From Streptomyces fradiae ATCC 10745 = DSM 40063 (GTDB lineage: Bacteria; Actinomycetota; Actinomycetes; Streptomycetales; Streptomycetaceae): a DNA stretch of 64,000 nucleotides. Made by a program: the position numbers and the translations under genes. The notes beneath the pieces are model-generated. The model was not told the DNA's origin and searched no databases. It was given only the letters and a program-made list of their open reading frames with translations. This document shows positions 32,801-41,694 of the stretch, piece after piece. The stretch spans positions 4,380,501 to 4,444,500 of the forward strand of contig NZ_CP023696.1 of the NCBI RefSeq assembly GCF_008704425.1. The letters are read 5' to 3'. Each line of letters opens with the position of its first letter. Positions within the stretch are counted from its first letter, which is position 1.

Positions 32801-33027
32801 TCCGTCAGGCCCCGCATACGGCACCGCCGCGTTTCCCAGGAACCGCGGCAGCACCAACAACTCAACAGCCGTCAGCCGTATGCCGCCCGAGCACCACGCG
32901 GCGCTCCCGCAGGGGAGTCGCCCACCGGGCCCGTGTCCCCCGTGACCCAGCGAGTGGGGGGACCAGCGCCAGGGGCACGATCGCGCCCGCGAGGTCACCT
33001 GTGCGGGCGATGCTGGAAGGAAACCGT
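32801..33027 (+). promoter_or_regulatory. Structured 5' leader, possible cis-regulatory RNA
   Basis: A nine-base outer stem GCATACGGC (32814-32822) / GCCGTATGC (32875-32883) encloses a hairpin whose arms are CCGCG/CGCGG and TTCC/GGAA (32827-32848). Downstream the leader has a GAGTGGGGGGACC word. Leaders of cell-wall hydrolase genes in Streptomyces can carry c-di-AMP riboswitches, but I could not match the conserved ydaO/yuaA core. Confidence 0.45.
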
Positions 33028-33738
33028 GTGAGCCGGATCTCGGTCCGGGGATTCGCGGTGGCGTCGGCCACCGCGGTCACCACTGTCGGCGCCGTCGTCG
33101 GTGTCGCCGCGGGCAACCCGCAGGCGGCGCAGCCGGAGAACTTCGAGGCGACCGCCGCCGACACGACCCTCCTCGCCGACATACCTGCCGGCCAGCAGGC
33201 ACAGGTCCAGGTCGCCTCCCTGACGCAGCAGGCCGAGGCCCAGGCGTCGGCGGCCGACACCGCCGCGCAGCAGGCCGCCTGGGAGGACGCGCGCCGCCAG
33301 GCCGCCAAGGACGCCGAGGCGAAGAAGGCCGCCGCCGAGCAGAAGGCCGAGGAGGAGCGCAAGGAGCGGGAGGAGCGGGACGCCCGCGAGCGCGCCAGCC
33401 GCGACGCCGTCCGCGACGCCTCCAGCTTCTCCGCGCAGTCCTCGTACACCGTCGCCGAAGTGCAGGCCATGGCCCGCCAGATGATCCCGGGCGACCAGTT
33501 CCAGTGCTTCAGCAACATCGTGGAGCGCGAGTCGACCTGGAACTACCGCGCGCAGAACCCCTCGTCCGGCGCGTACGGCCTGGTCCAGGCGCTCCCCGGC
33601 AGCAAGATGGCCTCCGCGGGCGCCGACTGGCAGACCAACCCGGCCACCCAGATCAAGTGGGGCCTCAACTACATGAACGAACGCTACGGCAGCCCCTGCG
33701 GCGCCTGGTCGTTCTGGCAGGCCAACCACTGGTACTGA
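33028..33738 (+). CDS. Secreted lytic transglycosylase (SLT-like domain)
   Basis: The 236-residue preprotein starts at GTG 33028 behind AAGGAAA. It has a signal peptide (to about residue 31), a long charged coiled coil at about 70-135 (repeated Ala/Glu/Lys/Arg), and a C-terminal lysozyme-like domain. In this domain FSNIVERESTWNYRAQNPSSGAYGLVQALPG holds the catalytic glutamate, and NPATQIKWGLNYMNERYGSPCGAWSFWQ follows. It should cut peptidoglycan glycan strands. The architecture resembles Streptomyces resuscitation/growth-related hydrolases. Confidence 0.9.
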   Translation: MSRISVRGFAVASATAVTTVGAVVGVAAGNPQAAQPENFEATAADTTLLADIPAGQQAQVQVASLTQQAEAQASAADTAAQQAAWEDARRQAAKDAEAKKAAAEQKAEEERKEREERDARERASRDAVRDASSFSAQSSYTVAEVQAMARQMIPGDQFQCFSNIVERESTWNYRAQNPSSGAYGLVQALPGSKMASAGADWQTNPATQIKWGLNYMNERYGSPCGAWSFWQANHWY

Positions 33739-33850
33739 CAGCGGCGCTCAACGTCCCGGAGCCCCTCGCCGTCCTACGGTGAGGGGCTCCTGCCGTGTAC
33801 GGTCGGGGGGCCGTGATTCCGGGGGACAGGTGCGGGGAGCAGGGAAGGTC

Positions 33851-35461
33851 ATGTCGAGAGTGCCAGGGTGGCTCGGCCGGCTGGGCGCCGGGCTGAGCCG
33901 GATGGGGCGGCAACTGGAGGAGCGCCGCGCGCGAGCGGAGGCCGAGGCGGACGCCGACGGCCCCGTCGGCGCGTCCCCCGCCGGTCCCGGTCCCGGCGCC
34001 GCCGGTCCTGCTTCCGGCTCCGGTGAGGCTTCCGCCGCCGGCGCCCGTCCCGGACCGCCTGCCACCGGGGCCCCCGGGCCTGCGGGCGGGTCCGCCGCAG
34101 GTGAGTCGGGAAGCGGCCTCGCGGCGGCGCAGCCGGAGGGCGGGGCGCCCGGCATCGTCCCCGCACCCCCCGCGTACGCCCCCGCGGTCGCCGCCCGTCC
34201 CGACCCCGTGGACGCGGTCCCCTGGGGGATGCGCGTCGCCGCCGAGGCGGGCTGGCGGCTGCTCGTCCTCGCGGGGACGCTGTGGGTGGTGATGAAGGTC
34301 ATCAGCACGGTCCAGCTCGTCGTGCTCGCCTTCGTCGCCGCGCTCCTCATCACCGCGCTGCTCCAGCCGACCGTCAGCCGCCTGAAGGGCTTCGGCCTGC
34401 CGCGCGGTCTCGCCACGGCGCTCACCGCCGTCACGGGCTTCGTCATCATGGGCCTCGTCGGCTGGTTCGTCGTCTGGCAGGTCATGGACAACCTCGGCAA
34501 CGTCTCCGCGCGTGTGCGGGACGGCATCGAGGAGCTGAAGCGCTGGGCGATCGACAGCCCGTTCCACGTGACCGAGAGCCAGATCAACGACATCGCCCAG
34601 AACCTCAGCGACACGATCGGCACCAACACCGAGGAGATCACCTCCGCCGGCCTCACCGGCGTCACCGTCATGGTCGAGGTCCTGACCGGGATACTGCTGG
34701 CGATGTTCTCCACCCTCTTCCTCCTCTACGACGGGAAGAAGGTCTGGCACTGGGTCCTGAAGCTGGTGCCCGCCCAGGCGCGTCCGGGTGTCGCCGGGGC
34801 GGGGCCGCGCGCCTGGCGCACCCTCACCGCGTACGTGCGGGGCACGGTGATCGTCGCGCTCATCGACGCCGTCTTCATCGGGCTCGGCATCTACTTCCTC
34901 GACGTGCCGCTCGCGGTGCCGCTGGGCGTCTTCATCTTCCTGTTCGCCTTCATCCCGCTGGTGGGCGCGGTCATCTCCGGCGCCCTCGCGGTGGTCGTCG
35001 CGCTCGTCACGAACGGGGTGTTCACCGCCCTGATGGTGCTCGTGGTGGTGCTGGCGGTGCAGCAGATCGAGGGGCACGTCCTGCAGCCGTTCATCCTCGG
35101 GCGGGCCGTGCGGGTGCACCCGCTGGCGGTCGTGCTGACGGTCGCGGCGGGCGGGCTCGTCGCGGGCATCGGCGGCGCCGTCGTCGCGGTGCCGCTGGTC
35201 GCCGTCACCAACACGGTCGTCGGGTACCTGCGCGCGTACAGCGAGGACCAGGTGCTGCGCCGTCTCGCGACCGTGCCCGCCGTCGGGCCCCTCGCCCCGG
35301 TGGGCGCGGTGGGCTCGGCGGGCCGGGCGGGCGGCGGACCGGCGGGGCCGGGCGGCTCGGGCGGTGCCGGTGGGGCCGGTGGTTCCGGCAGTGCCGGTGA
35401 GGCTGGTGGGGCCGGTGGTTCCGGCGGGGCCGGTGGGCGCGAGCGGCCGGAGACCGAGTGA
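33851..35461 (+). CDS. AI-2E family (PerM/TqsA-like) membrane protein
   Basis: This 536-residue protein has a disordered N-terminus (about 1-130, Pro/Gly/Ala-rich), seven or eight membrane segments, and a Gly/Ser/Ala-repeat tail. Family blocks are VVLAFVAALLITALLQPTVSRLKGFGLPRGLATAL and PLGVFIFLFAFIPLVGAVISGALAVVVALV. Members are proposed exporters or ion antiporters, and the AI-2 role is not general. ATG 33851 follows GGGAAGG. The stop overlaps the next start (GTGA). Confidence 0.88.
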   Translation: MSRVPGWLGRLGAGLSRMGRQLEERRARAEAEADADGPVGASPAGPGPGAAGPASGSGEASAAGARPGPPATGAPGPAGGSAAGESGSGLAAAQPEGGAPGIVPAPPAYAPAVAARPDPVDAVPWGMRVAAEAGWRLLVLAGTLWVVMKVISTVQLVVLAFVAALLITALLQPTVSRLKGFGLPRGLATALTAVTGFVIMGLVGWFVVWQVMDNLGNVSARVRDGIEELKRWAIDSPFHVTESQINDIAQNLSDTIGTNTEEITSAGLTGVTVMVEVLTGILLAMFSTLFLLYDGKKVWHWVLKLVPAQARPGVAGAGPRAWRTLTAYVRGTVIVALIDAVFIGLGIYFLDVPLAVPLGVFIFLFAFIPLVGAVISGALAVVVALVTNGVFTALMVLVVVLAVQQIEGHVLQPFILGRAVRVHPLAVVLTVAAGGLVAGIGGAVVAVPLVAVTNTVVGYLRAYSEDQVLRRLATVPAVGPLAPVGAVGSAGRAGGGPAGPGGSGGAGGAGGSGSAGEAGGAGGSGGAGGRERPETE

Positions 35462-36240
35462 TATCCGAACCCGAACTCGTCGACGACGCGGGCGAGCCGC
35501 TGCGCCCCGGCCGGCCGACCGCCTACGCCACGGGCGGCGGCTTCCCGTACGGCTCCGGCGCGGACCCGGTCGAGGGCGGCGCCCCGGCGGTGCTGCCCGG
35601 CGGGCGGTACCGGCGGCGCTGGCTGTGGGCCTTCGGCGGCGCCCTGGGCGCGTCCGTGCTGTGGGCGGCCGGCCTCACGGCGTACCAGACGCGCGGTCCG
35701 GACCTCGGCGGCTACCGGGCGGCGCCCTCCCTGTGCGCCGAGGCGCCGCTGTCCGCGCTGGTCACCGCGCTCGGCAAGCGCGGCGCCACCACGAGCGCCG
35801 AATCGTACGAGCACCCGGTGCTGGACCGGGCGTACTGCGCCGTCACACTGGGCGAGCTGCCGTCCACGTACGAGGTGAACCTCCGGTACGAACTGCACAA
35901 GCAGGCCGATCCGGGCGTGGAGTTCGAGGCCGTGCGCAAGGAGGCCGCCCTGCCCGAGGAGCCGGCGCCCGAACCGGTGCCGGGCCTCGGTGAGAAGGCG
36001 TACTTCAGCGTCGGCGGCGGTTCCTACGCCGCGCTCGTCGTCCTGGACGGCCAGGCGGAGATCGCGCTCAGCGTCAGCGGGCTCCACGAGTACGTCGACG
36101 ACACCGGCGACCCGCCCGGCGAGTCGACGCACGCGCCGCTCGACGGGCTCAAGGAGTTCATGGTCGAGGACGTGCGGGAGCTGCTGGAGCGGCTGCGGAC
36201 CGCGCCGGCCCCCGACGGCTCGGCCTCCCCCACCCGCTGA
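35458..36240 (+). CDS. Single-pass membrane protein of unknown function
   Basis: This 260-residue protein starts at GTG 35458 in the stop of the AI-2E gene, so the two are coupled. It has a cytosolic N-terminus, one membrane segment at about 54-76 (RWLWAFGGALGASVLWAAGLTAYQ), and an extracellular domain of about 180 residues with two cysteines (SLCAEAP and AYCAVTL) that may pair. I do not recognise the domain. It could be an accessory subunit of the exporter. Confidence 0.8.
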   Translation: MISEPELVDDAGEPLRPGRPTAYATGGGFPYGSGADPVEGGAPAVLPGGRYRRRWLWAFGGALGASVLWAAGLTAYQTRGPDLGGYRAAPSLCAEAPLSALVTALGKRGATTSAESYEHPVLDRAYCAVTLGELPSTYEVNLRYELHKQADPGVEFEAVRKEAALPEEPAPEPVPGLGEKAYFSVGGGSYAALVVLDGQAEIALSVSGLHEYVDDTGDPPGESTHAPLDGLKEFMVEDVRELLERLRTAPAPDGSASPTR

Positions 36241-36311
36241 GGGGCGGGCCCACGGCCGCCATCGGCCCTGGCGCCCCGGCCGTCCGGTGCCCGGTCCGGG
36301 GACCTGGACAC

Positions 36312-36352
36312 GGAGAAGCCCCACCGGCGTCGATCGCCGGTGGGGCTTCTCC
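36312..36352. terminator. Bidirectional terminator, 18-bp perfect stem
   Basis: Arms 36312-36329 and 36335-36352 pair perfectly around TCGAT. It lies between the convergent ends of the membrane-protein gene and ahpD. Confidence 0.88.
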
Positions 36353-36427
36353 ATGTCCGCGCCGCCTGTCGGCCGCGTCACTCTCCGGTCGGTCCGCCGG
36401 TCGGCCGGTCCGGTCGGTCCGGGTCGG

Positions 36428-36967
36428 TCACTCGGAGGCGGACAGGACCGCTTCCGCGTCCAGCGTCGCGCCGACGGCCTGGACGACCGCGGCGATCTTG
36501 AACGCCTCCTGGATCGTGTCGCGCTCCACGCCCGCCTTGCGGAGCACCTGCTCGTGCGAGTCGAGGCACTGGCCGCAGCCGTTGATCGCGGAGACCGCGA
36601 GCGACCACAGCTCGAAGTCGACCTTCTCCACGCCCGGGTTGCCGATGACGTTCATCCGCAGGCCGGCGCGCATCGTGCCGTACTCCGGGTCGGAGAGGAG
36701 GTGGCGCGTCCGGTAGAAGACGTTGTTCATCGCCATGATGGCGGCGGCCGACTTGGCCGCCTCGTACGCCTCGGGCTTGAGGTTCTCCCTCGCCTCCGGC
36801 TCCAGCTCCGCCAGCACCTTCGGGGAGCGCGAGGCGATCGCGCACGCCAGGACGGTGCCCCACAGCTGCTGCTGCGGGAGGTCGCTGTTGCCGATGACCG
36901 AGCCGAGGTTGAGCTTCAGGTCCTTCGCGTAGTCCGGGATGGCGGACTTCAGGGCGTCAAGAGACAT
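36428..36967 (-). CDS. ahpD: Alkylhydroperoxidase AhpD
   Basis: The 179-residue protein keeps the AhpD active site: Glu near 118, the CGQC pair (Cys131, Cys134) and His near 138 in INGCGQCLDSHEQVL. AhpD acts as the reducing partner of AhpC and has weak peroxidase activity itself. It lies 23 bases after ahpC on the same strand and should be co-transcribed. Confidence 0.96.
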   Translation of the reverse strand: MSLDALKSAIPDYAKDLKLNLGSVIGNSDLPQQQLWGTVLACAIASRSPKVLAELEPEARENLKPEAYEAAKSAAAIMAMNNVFYRTRHLLSDPEYGTMRAGLRMNVIGNPGVEKVDFELWSLAVSAINGCGQCLDSHEQVLRKAGVERDTIQEAFKIAAVVQAVGATLDAEAVLSASE

Positions 36968-36990
36968 GGTGGTTCACCCGTTCCGGTAGG

Positions 36991-37545
36991 TCACTCGCCG
37001 GCCAGCAGCTTGACCGGGTCGAGGGTCTCGTCGCCCTTGCTCCAGTTGCAGGGGCACAGCTCGTCGGTCTGCAGGGCGTCCAGGACCCGCAGGACCTCCT
37101 TGGGGTTGCGGCCGACGGAGCCGGCGGTCACCATCGCGAACTGGATCTCGTTGTTCGGGTCCACGATGAAGACGGCGCGCTGCGCGAAGCCGTCCTCGCC
37201 CTCGACGCCGCAGGCCTGCATCAGCTCGTGCTTGGAGTCGGCCAGCATCGGGAAGGGCAGGTCACGCAGGTCGTCGTGGTCCTTGCGCCAGGCGTGGTGC
37301 ACGAACTCCGAGTCGCCGGAGACGCCGAGGATCTGCGCGTCGCGGTCCGCGAACTCGTCGTTCAGCTTGCCGAACGCGGCGATCTCGGTCGGGCAGACGA
37401 AGGTGAAGTCCTTCGGCCAGAAGAACACCACGCGCCACTTGCCCTCGTAGGCCTTGTGGTCGATCTGCGCGAACTCCTTGCCGCTCTCGAGCGACACACA
37501 GGCGGTCAGGTCGTACGTGGGGAACTGGTCACCGACAGTGAGCAC
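36991..37545 (-). CDS. ahpC: Alkyl hydroperoxide reductase AhpC (peroxiredoxin)
   Basis: The 184-residue 2-Cys peroxiredoxin has the peroxidatic cysteine in DFTFVCPTE (Cys51) and C-terminal cysteines in DELCPCNWSKG (Cys164, Cys166), the arrangement of actinobacterial AhpC with extra thiols. It reduces hydrogen peroxide, organic peroxides and peroxynitrite, with AhpD as electron donor. It is divergent from oxyR, with 129 bases between the starts. Confidence 0.97.
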   Translation of the reverse strand: MLTVGDQFPTYDLTACVSLESGKEFAQIDHKAYEGKWRVVFFWPKDFTFVCPTEIAAFGKLNDEFADRDAQILGVSGDSEFVHHAWRKDHDDLRDLPFPMLADSKHELMQACGVEGEDGFAQRAVFIVDPNNEIQFAMVTAGSVGRNPKEVLRVLDALQTDELCPCNWSKGDETLDPVKLLAGE

Positions 37546-37674
37546 ACGCTCTCCTAGTGGCGGGGGTGTCCCTCGCGGGACACCCGTGGGGGTTGGACGA
37601 CCGCCAGCATGGCACGGTGTGCATTGATCAGTGAAATAGCTAGACTGGGTCGTGTTGATTGAAGGTGGTTATCA
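37546..37674. promoter_or_regulatory. ahpC-oxyR divergent control region
   Basis: The segment near 37610-37672 is clearly AT-richer than its surroundings and contains TTGATC, ATAGCTAGACT and GTTGATTGAAGG words. Divergent ahpCD and oxyR sharing an OxyR-bound region is the established layout in Streptomyces. I cannot fix the exact OxyR site by eye. Confidence 0.65.
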
Positions 37675-38643
37675 GTGGTCTCCCCGGCACACTCCGTGCA
37701 CAAGGGCAAGCAGCCCAGTCTGTCCCAGCTCCGGGCGTTCGCGGCGGTAGCCGAGCATCTGCACTTCCGGGACGCGGCGGCGGCGATCGGCATGAGCCAG
37801 CCGGCGCTGTCGGGCGCGGTGTCGGCACTCGAGGAGGCACTCGGTGTCCAGCTCCTTGAGCGTACGACGCGTAAGGTGCTGCTCTCACCGGCGGGGGAGC
37901 GTCTCGCCGTCCGGGCCAGGGCGGTGCTGGACGCGGTGGGCGAGCTGCTGGAGGAGGCCGAGGCCGTACGGGCCCCCTTCACCGGCGTGCTGCGCCTCGG
38001 CGTGATCCCGACCGTCGCGCCCTACCTGCTGCCGACGGTCCTGCGGCTGGTCCACGAGCGGTACCCGGACCTGGACCTCCAGGTGCACGAGGAGCAGACG
38101 TACTCGCTGCTGGAGGGGCTGGGCTCCGGGCGGCTCGACGTGCTGCTGCTCGCCGTGCCGCTGGGCGTGCCGGGCGTGACCGAACTGCCGCTGTTCGACG
38201 AGGACTTCGTGCTGGTCACACAGGACGGCCATCCGCTGGGCGGCCGCACGGACATCCCGCGCGACGCACTGCGCGAGCTGCGCCTGCTGCTGCTGGACGA
38301 GGGCCACTGCCTGCGCGACCAGGCCCTCGACATCTGCCGGGAGGCCGGGCGCACGGACGGCGCCGCGGTCACCACGACGGCGGCCGGGCTTTCGACGCTG
38401 GTGCAGCTCGTGGCGGGCGGGCTCGGTGTGACGCTGCTGCCGCACACGGCCGTGCGGGTCGAGACCGGGCGCAACCCCAGCCTGGTGACCGGCCGCTTCG
38501 CGGACCCGGCCCCGTCCCGCCGGGTCGCCCTCGCGATGCGCACGGGGGCGGCGCGCGCGGCCGAGTTCCAGGAGCTGGCCGAGGCGCTGCGCGGCGCCCT
38601 GGCCGCCCTGCCCGTACGGGTCCTCCCGGCGGAAGCCCGGTAG
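37675..38643 (+). CDS. oxyR: OxyR peroxide-sensing LysR-type regulator
   Basis: The 322-residue protein has a LysR helix-turn-helix at about 15-75 (LSQLRAFAAVAEHLHF, GMSQPALSGAVSALEEALGVQLLERT). Its effector domain contains DEGHCLRDQALDIC, where Cys212 and Cys221 match the redox pair of E. coli OxyR in sequence and spacing. Peroxide should form a disulfide here and turn on ahpCD. GTG 37675 follows GAAGG. Confidence 0.95.
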   Translation: MVSPAHSVHKGKQPSLSQLRAFAAVAEHLHFRDAAAAIGMSQPALSGAVSALEEALGVQLLERTTRKVLLSPAGERLAVRARAVLDAVGELLEEAEAVRAPFTGVLRLGVIPTVAPYLLPTVLRLVHERYPDLDLQVHEEQTYSLLEGLGSGRLDVLLLAVPLGVPGVTELPLFDEDFVLVTQDGHPLGGRTDIPRDALRELRLLLLDEGHCLRDQALDICREAGRTDGAAVTTTAAGLSTLVQLVAGGLGVTLLPHTAVRVETGRNPSLVTGRFADPAPSRRVALAMRTGAARAAEFQELAEALRGALAALPVRVLPAEAR

Positions 38644-38762
38644 GCCGCGGGCGCCCGCGCCGGTGCCTCCGCGCTCCGGCCCGCGCCCGGTGCCTTGGCG
38701 CCCGGTGCCCGACCCGCGCCCGGTGCCTTCGCGCCCTGGTGCCCGGCCCGCGCCCGGTCCGA
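38644..38762. repeat. GCGCCCGGTGCC repeats between convergent genes
   Basis: The 119-base gap contains four copies of a CCCGCGCCCGGTGCC-like unit. It holds no gene and no clear hairpin. Confidence 0.5.
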
Positions 38763-39917
38763 TCAGTACGCCAGGCGGGCGGCGACCGGCAGGTGGTCGG
38801 AGCCGGTCGGGGGCAGGGTCCAGATCCGGAGGACCTCCGCGCGGCGGGCCAGGACGTGGTCGATGCGGGCGAGCGGCGCCGACGCGGGCCAGCTGAAGGC
38901 GAACCCCGTGCCGGCCGTGCCGAGGCGCGAGGTCAGCGGGGCCAGGCCCCGGTCGTCGACCGCGCCGTTGAGGTCGCCGAGCAGCACCACCCGGTCCAGG
39001 GGCTCGGCGGCGAGCAGCGAGCCGAGCAGCCCGGCGCTCTCGTCCCGGCGGGCCGCGTCGAAGCCCCGCGCGTTGAGCCGTACGGACGGCAGGTGCGCCA
39101 CGTACACGGCGACGTCCCCGTGCCGGGTCGACGCCGTGGCCCGCAGTGCGCGCCGCCACCCCGGTTCCACCCCGCGCGGCCGGATGTCCAGTGCGCGCAC
39201 GTCCGTGAGGGGGTGCGCCGACCAGAGGCCGACCGTGCCGCGGACCTCGTGGTGCGGGTAGCGCGCCGAGAGCGCCGCCCGGTAGGCGGGCAGCGCCCGC
39301 GGGGTGACCTCCTGAAGGGCGATCAGGTCCGGGCGGGCCGCCGCCAGGGCCCGTGCGGTGCCCGCCGGGTCGGCGTTCTCGTCGCTGACGTTGTGCTGCA
39401 CCACCGTCAGGTCGTGCCGCGCGTCCGGGGCGGGCAGGAGCAGCCCCCCGAAGGTACCGGCCCACGCCGTGACCGGCAGCAGCGCGGCGAGCAGCGCGGT
39501 CGCCGACCGCCGCACCAGCCCGGCGGCGACGAGCACCGGCACGAGCAGCCCGAGCCACGGCAGGAACGCCTCCACCAGGCTCCCCGGCCGCCCCGGCAGG
39601 TCCGGCACGACCGGATGGAACACGATCAGCCACGCGGTGAGCGCCGCCAGTACGGCGAGGACCCGCCCGCGCGACCAGGCCGTACGCCCCCGTCCGTCCC
39701 GCCCCCACCGCAGGCGCCATCCCGACCGGCCACCCGTCTCCCGCGCGCCGGTCCCGCCGCGCCCTTCCGGCAGGCCGCTCCGGCCGGGGACGCCGCCCGG
39801 ACCGGGTACGCCGCTCCCGCCCTGTACACCGCTCCCGTCCCGCACGCCCGCCGCACCCCGCCCGCCGGCCACGGGCTCGAAGCCGTCCTCGTCCTGTACG
39901 TCCGCCGCGTCCCGCAC
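38763..39917 (-). CDS. Membrane-anchored endonuclease/exonuclease/phosphatase family protein
   Basis: From GTG 39917 (GGAGAG upstream) the protein has 384 residues: a disordered repetitive N-terminus, three membrane segments (about 78-150), and an extracytoplasmic EEP domain. Motifs of the fold are visible: VVQHNVSDEN, LIALQEVTP, VAHLPSVRLN, LLGDLNGAVDD and SDHLPVAARL. Targets in such membrane-anchored forms could be DNA, phospholipid or phosphate esters. The frame stays open much further upstream, so the start is uncertain. Confidence 0.8.
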   Translation of the reverse strand: MRDAADVQDEDGFEPVAGGRGAAGVRDGSGVQGGSGVPGPGGVPGRSGLPEGRGGTGARETGGRSGWRLRWGRDGRGRTAWSRGRVLAVLAALTAWLIVFHPVVPDLPGRPGSLVEAFLPWLGLLVPVLVAAGLVRRSATALLAALLPVTAWAGTFGGLLLPAPDARHDLTVVQHNVSDENADPAGTARALAAARPDLIALQEVTPRALPAYRAALSARYPHHEVRGTVGLWSAHPLTDVRALDIRPRGVEPGWRRALRATASTRHGDVAVYVAHLPSVRLNARGFDAARRDESAGLLGSLLAAEPLDRVVLLGDLNGAVDDRGLAPLTSRLGTAGTGFAFSWPASAPLARIDHVLARRAEVLRIWTLPPTGSDHLPVAARLAY

Positions 39918-40275
39918 CGCTCTCCGTCCCGTACGCCTGCTGCGCGCCGCACGGCGTCGAGGTCCCGCGGCCCGGCCCCTCCGTCCGGTGGCGCCGCCCA
40001 GGGGTTCGGCGTCCGTGCGGGGTGGCCGCCCTGTCCGCTGACGACGCGACCGGTGCCCGGCCCGGTTCCTCCGAGCCCGGTCCTCGGCGCCCGGCGCCCG
40101 GCGCGCCCGCCCCGCCGGTGCCCCTAAGGCCGCGCGCCGTACCGCGTGCCGTACCACGCCCGCCCCGGCCCTGGGCCTGCGCCCGTCCAGCCGTCCGCCG
40201 GGGCGCACTGGAGGGGCGGCGGGCCGGGGGGCAGGCCGCGGAGGGCCGCCGTCCGGGGGCGTCCACACCTTCCGG
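39918..40275. other. 358-base gap, GC-repeat rich
   Basis: The endonuclease frame stays open across it on the minus strand but codes for Arg/Pro/Gly-rich text without protein-like character. I see no other gene or clear promoter. Confidence 0.4.
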
Positions 40276-40617
40276 TCAGTTCCCGGCGATCGGCCCCGGC
40301 CCCGACGGCGCGGCGCCTCCCGCCGCCGGGTCCGCCGGGGGCCGCCCCGCCGGAGACCCGGTCCCCGCCGCGGACGCGGGCCCCTCCTGGGCCGCGGCTC
40401 CCTCCGGCGGCGCGGCACGCTTCGGCGGGCGGCCCCGCCGGGGGAGGGGCGAGGGAGCGTCCGGGAGGCGGCCCGCCTCCGCCAGGGCGCGGCGGAGCAG
40501 GAACTCGATCTGCGAGTTCGCGCTGCGCAGCTCGTCCGACGCCCAGCGCGCCAGCGCCTCGTACACCGCCGGGTCCAGGCGGAGCAGTACCTGCTTGCGC
40601 TCGCGGCGGGCGGTCAC
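40276..40617 (-). CDS. Ribbon-helix-helix DNA-binding protein with Pro-rich tail
   Basis: The first 48 residues (MTARRERKQVLLRLDPAVYE, then ALARWASDELRSANSQIEFLLRRALAE) form a ribbon-helix-helix domain of the Arc/CopG type: a beta strand with alternating polar residues and two helices. Residues 50-113 are a Pro/Gly/Ala-rich tail. It starts at GTG within the stop of the SPFH gene (GTGA), so the pair is translationally coupled. It is the obvious candidate to bind the palindrome upstream of that operon, which is inference. Confidence 0.88.
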   Translation of the reverse strand: MTARRERKQVLLRLDPAVYEALARWASDELRSANSQIEFLLRRALAEAGRLPDAPSPLPRRGRPPKRAAPPEGAAAQEGPASAAGTGSPAGRPPADPAAGGAAPSGPGPIAGN

Positions 40618-41660
40618 TGGTAGAGGGAGCCCGTGTTGACGACCGGCTGCGCCGAGCGGTCACCGCACAGCACCACCATCAGATTGGAGACCATGGCCGC
40701 CTTCCGCTCGGGGTCCAGCTCCACTATGTCGCGCTCCGTGAGCCGGTCCAGCGCCAACTCCACCATGCCGACCGCGCCCTCCACGATCTTCTGCCGGGCC
40801 GCCACCATCGCGCCCGCCTGCTGCCGCTGGAGCATCGCCGAGGCGATCTCCGGGGCGTAGGCCAGGTGCGTGAAGCGCGACTCGATGATCCGCACACCGG
40901 CCGCCGCCACACGCGCGTGCAGCTCCGCCGCCAGCTTCTCGGTGATCTCCTCGGCGTCACCGCGCAGCGACAGCCCCTCCTCGTCGTGGGAGTCGTACGG
41001 GTACTCGATCGCGATGTGCCGGACCGCCGCCTCCGTCTGCGTGGAGACGAACCGCTCGTAGTCGTCCACCTCGAACATGGCCTGCGCCGTGTCCTCCACC
41101 CGCCACACGACGACCGCGGCCAGCTCGATCGGGTTGCCATAGGCGTCGTTGACCTTCAGGACCGCCGTCTCGTGGTTCCGCACGCGCGTCGAGATCGCCA
41201 CCCGCGACGTCAGCGGGTTCACCCAGCGCAGCCCGTCCGCGCGCACCGTCCCCCGGTACCGCCCGAAGAGCTGCACCACCCGCGCCTCGCCCGGCGCGAC
41301 CATGTTGAGCCCGCACATCGCGAGCACTGCCGCCAGGCCCACCAGGGCGCCGAGGACGATCAGCCCGGCCCGCGCGGCCGCCGACGTGTCCTCGGCCACC
41401 GCCGCACCGGCGACGACGAGGCACACGCCCAGCGCCAGTCCGGCCAGTCCGGCCAGCAGCGCGAGGCCTCCGCCGACGCTGTACGCCGTGAACTCCCGCA
41501 CCTGCGCCCGCGGCGTCTCCGGCGCCGCCCCGGCGGAGGCGGGTCGCGCGCTCCCCGCGGTCGCCGATCCCCCCGATGCCCCCGATACCCCTGACGCCGC
41601 GGATGCCGCCTGCGCCTCCGATGCCGTCGCAGGTGTCGACGGCGTGGACGTGTCGGACAT
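40614..41660 (-). CDS. SPFH/Band 7 domain membrane protein
   Basis: The 348-residue protein has a disordered N-terminus (1-55), two membrane segments (about 62-88 and 98-117) and an SPFH domain from about 120 to 310 (VAPGEARVVQLFGRYRGTVR, LRWVNPLTSRVAISTRVRNHETAVLKVNDAYGNPIELAAVVVWRV). SPFH proteins form membrane microdomain scaffolds and oligomeric cages. The C-terminal helix region (ASAMLQRQQAGAMVAARQKIVEGAV) fits oligomerisation. It is followed, with overlap, by the ribbon-helix-helix gene. ATG 41660 was chosen because the frame between 41696 and 41660 has no proper start. Confidence 0.9.
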   Translation of the reverse strand: MSDTSTPSTPATASEAQAASAASGVSGASGGSATAGSARPASAGAAPETPRAQVREFTAYSVGGGLALLAGLAGLALGVCLVVAGAAVAEDTSAAARAGLIVLGALVGLAAVLAMCGLNMVAPGEARVVQLFGRYRGTVRADGLRWVNPLTSRVAISTRVRNHETAVLKVNDAYGNPIELAAVVVWRVEDTAQAMFEVDDYERFVSTQTEAAVRHIAIEYPYDSHDEEGLSLRGDAEEITEKLAAELHARVAAAGVRIIESRFTHLAYAPEIASAMLQRQQAGAMVAARQKIVEGAVGMVELALDRLTERDIVELDPERKAAMVSNLMVVLCGDRSAQPVVNTGSLYQ

Positions 41661-41694
41661 GGTCCCCCCGATCCCGTGCTCTCTTGAGTGAAGC

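Larger units (their letters stand above)
32565..33027. other. 463-base gap: terminator, promoter and structured leader
   Basis: This gap contains the phoH terminator (32653-32694), a promoter candidate (32764-32794) and a leader of about 225 bases with nested hairpins ahead of the transglycosylase. A small frame at 32739-32945 has no ribosome site and I do not regard it as a gene. Confidence 0.6.

Noticed and set aside
32739..32945. 68-residue open frame ahead of the transglycosylase
   Set aside because: It has no ribosome site and its sequence is explained by the structured leader. The hairpin arms lie inside it.
32885..33027. ydaO/yuaA (c-di-AMP) riboswitch
   Set aside because: A GAGTGGGGGGACC word resembles part of the core, but the GGGGUGAAUC and later conserved segments are not found. 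Kept only as an unassigned structured leader.
39918..40418. N-terminal extension of the endonuclease protein to 40418
   Set aside because: It would overlap the ribbon-helix-helix gene and consists of Arg/Pro/Gly repeats. GTG 39917 has a ribosome site.
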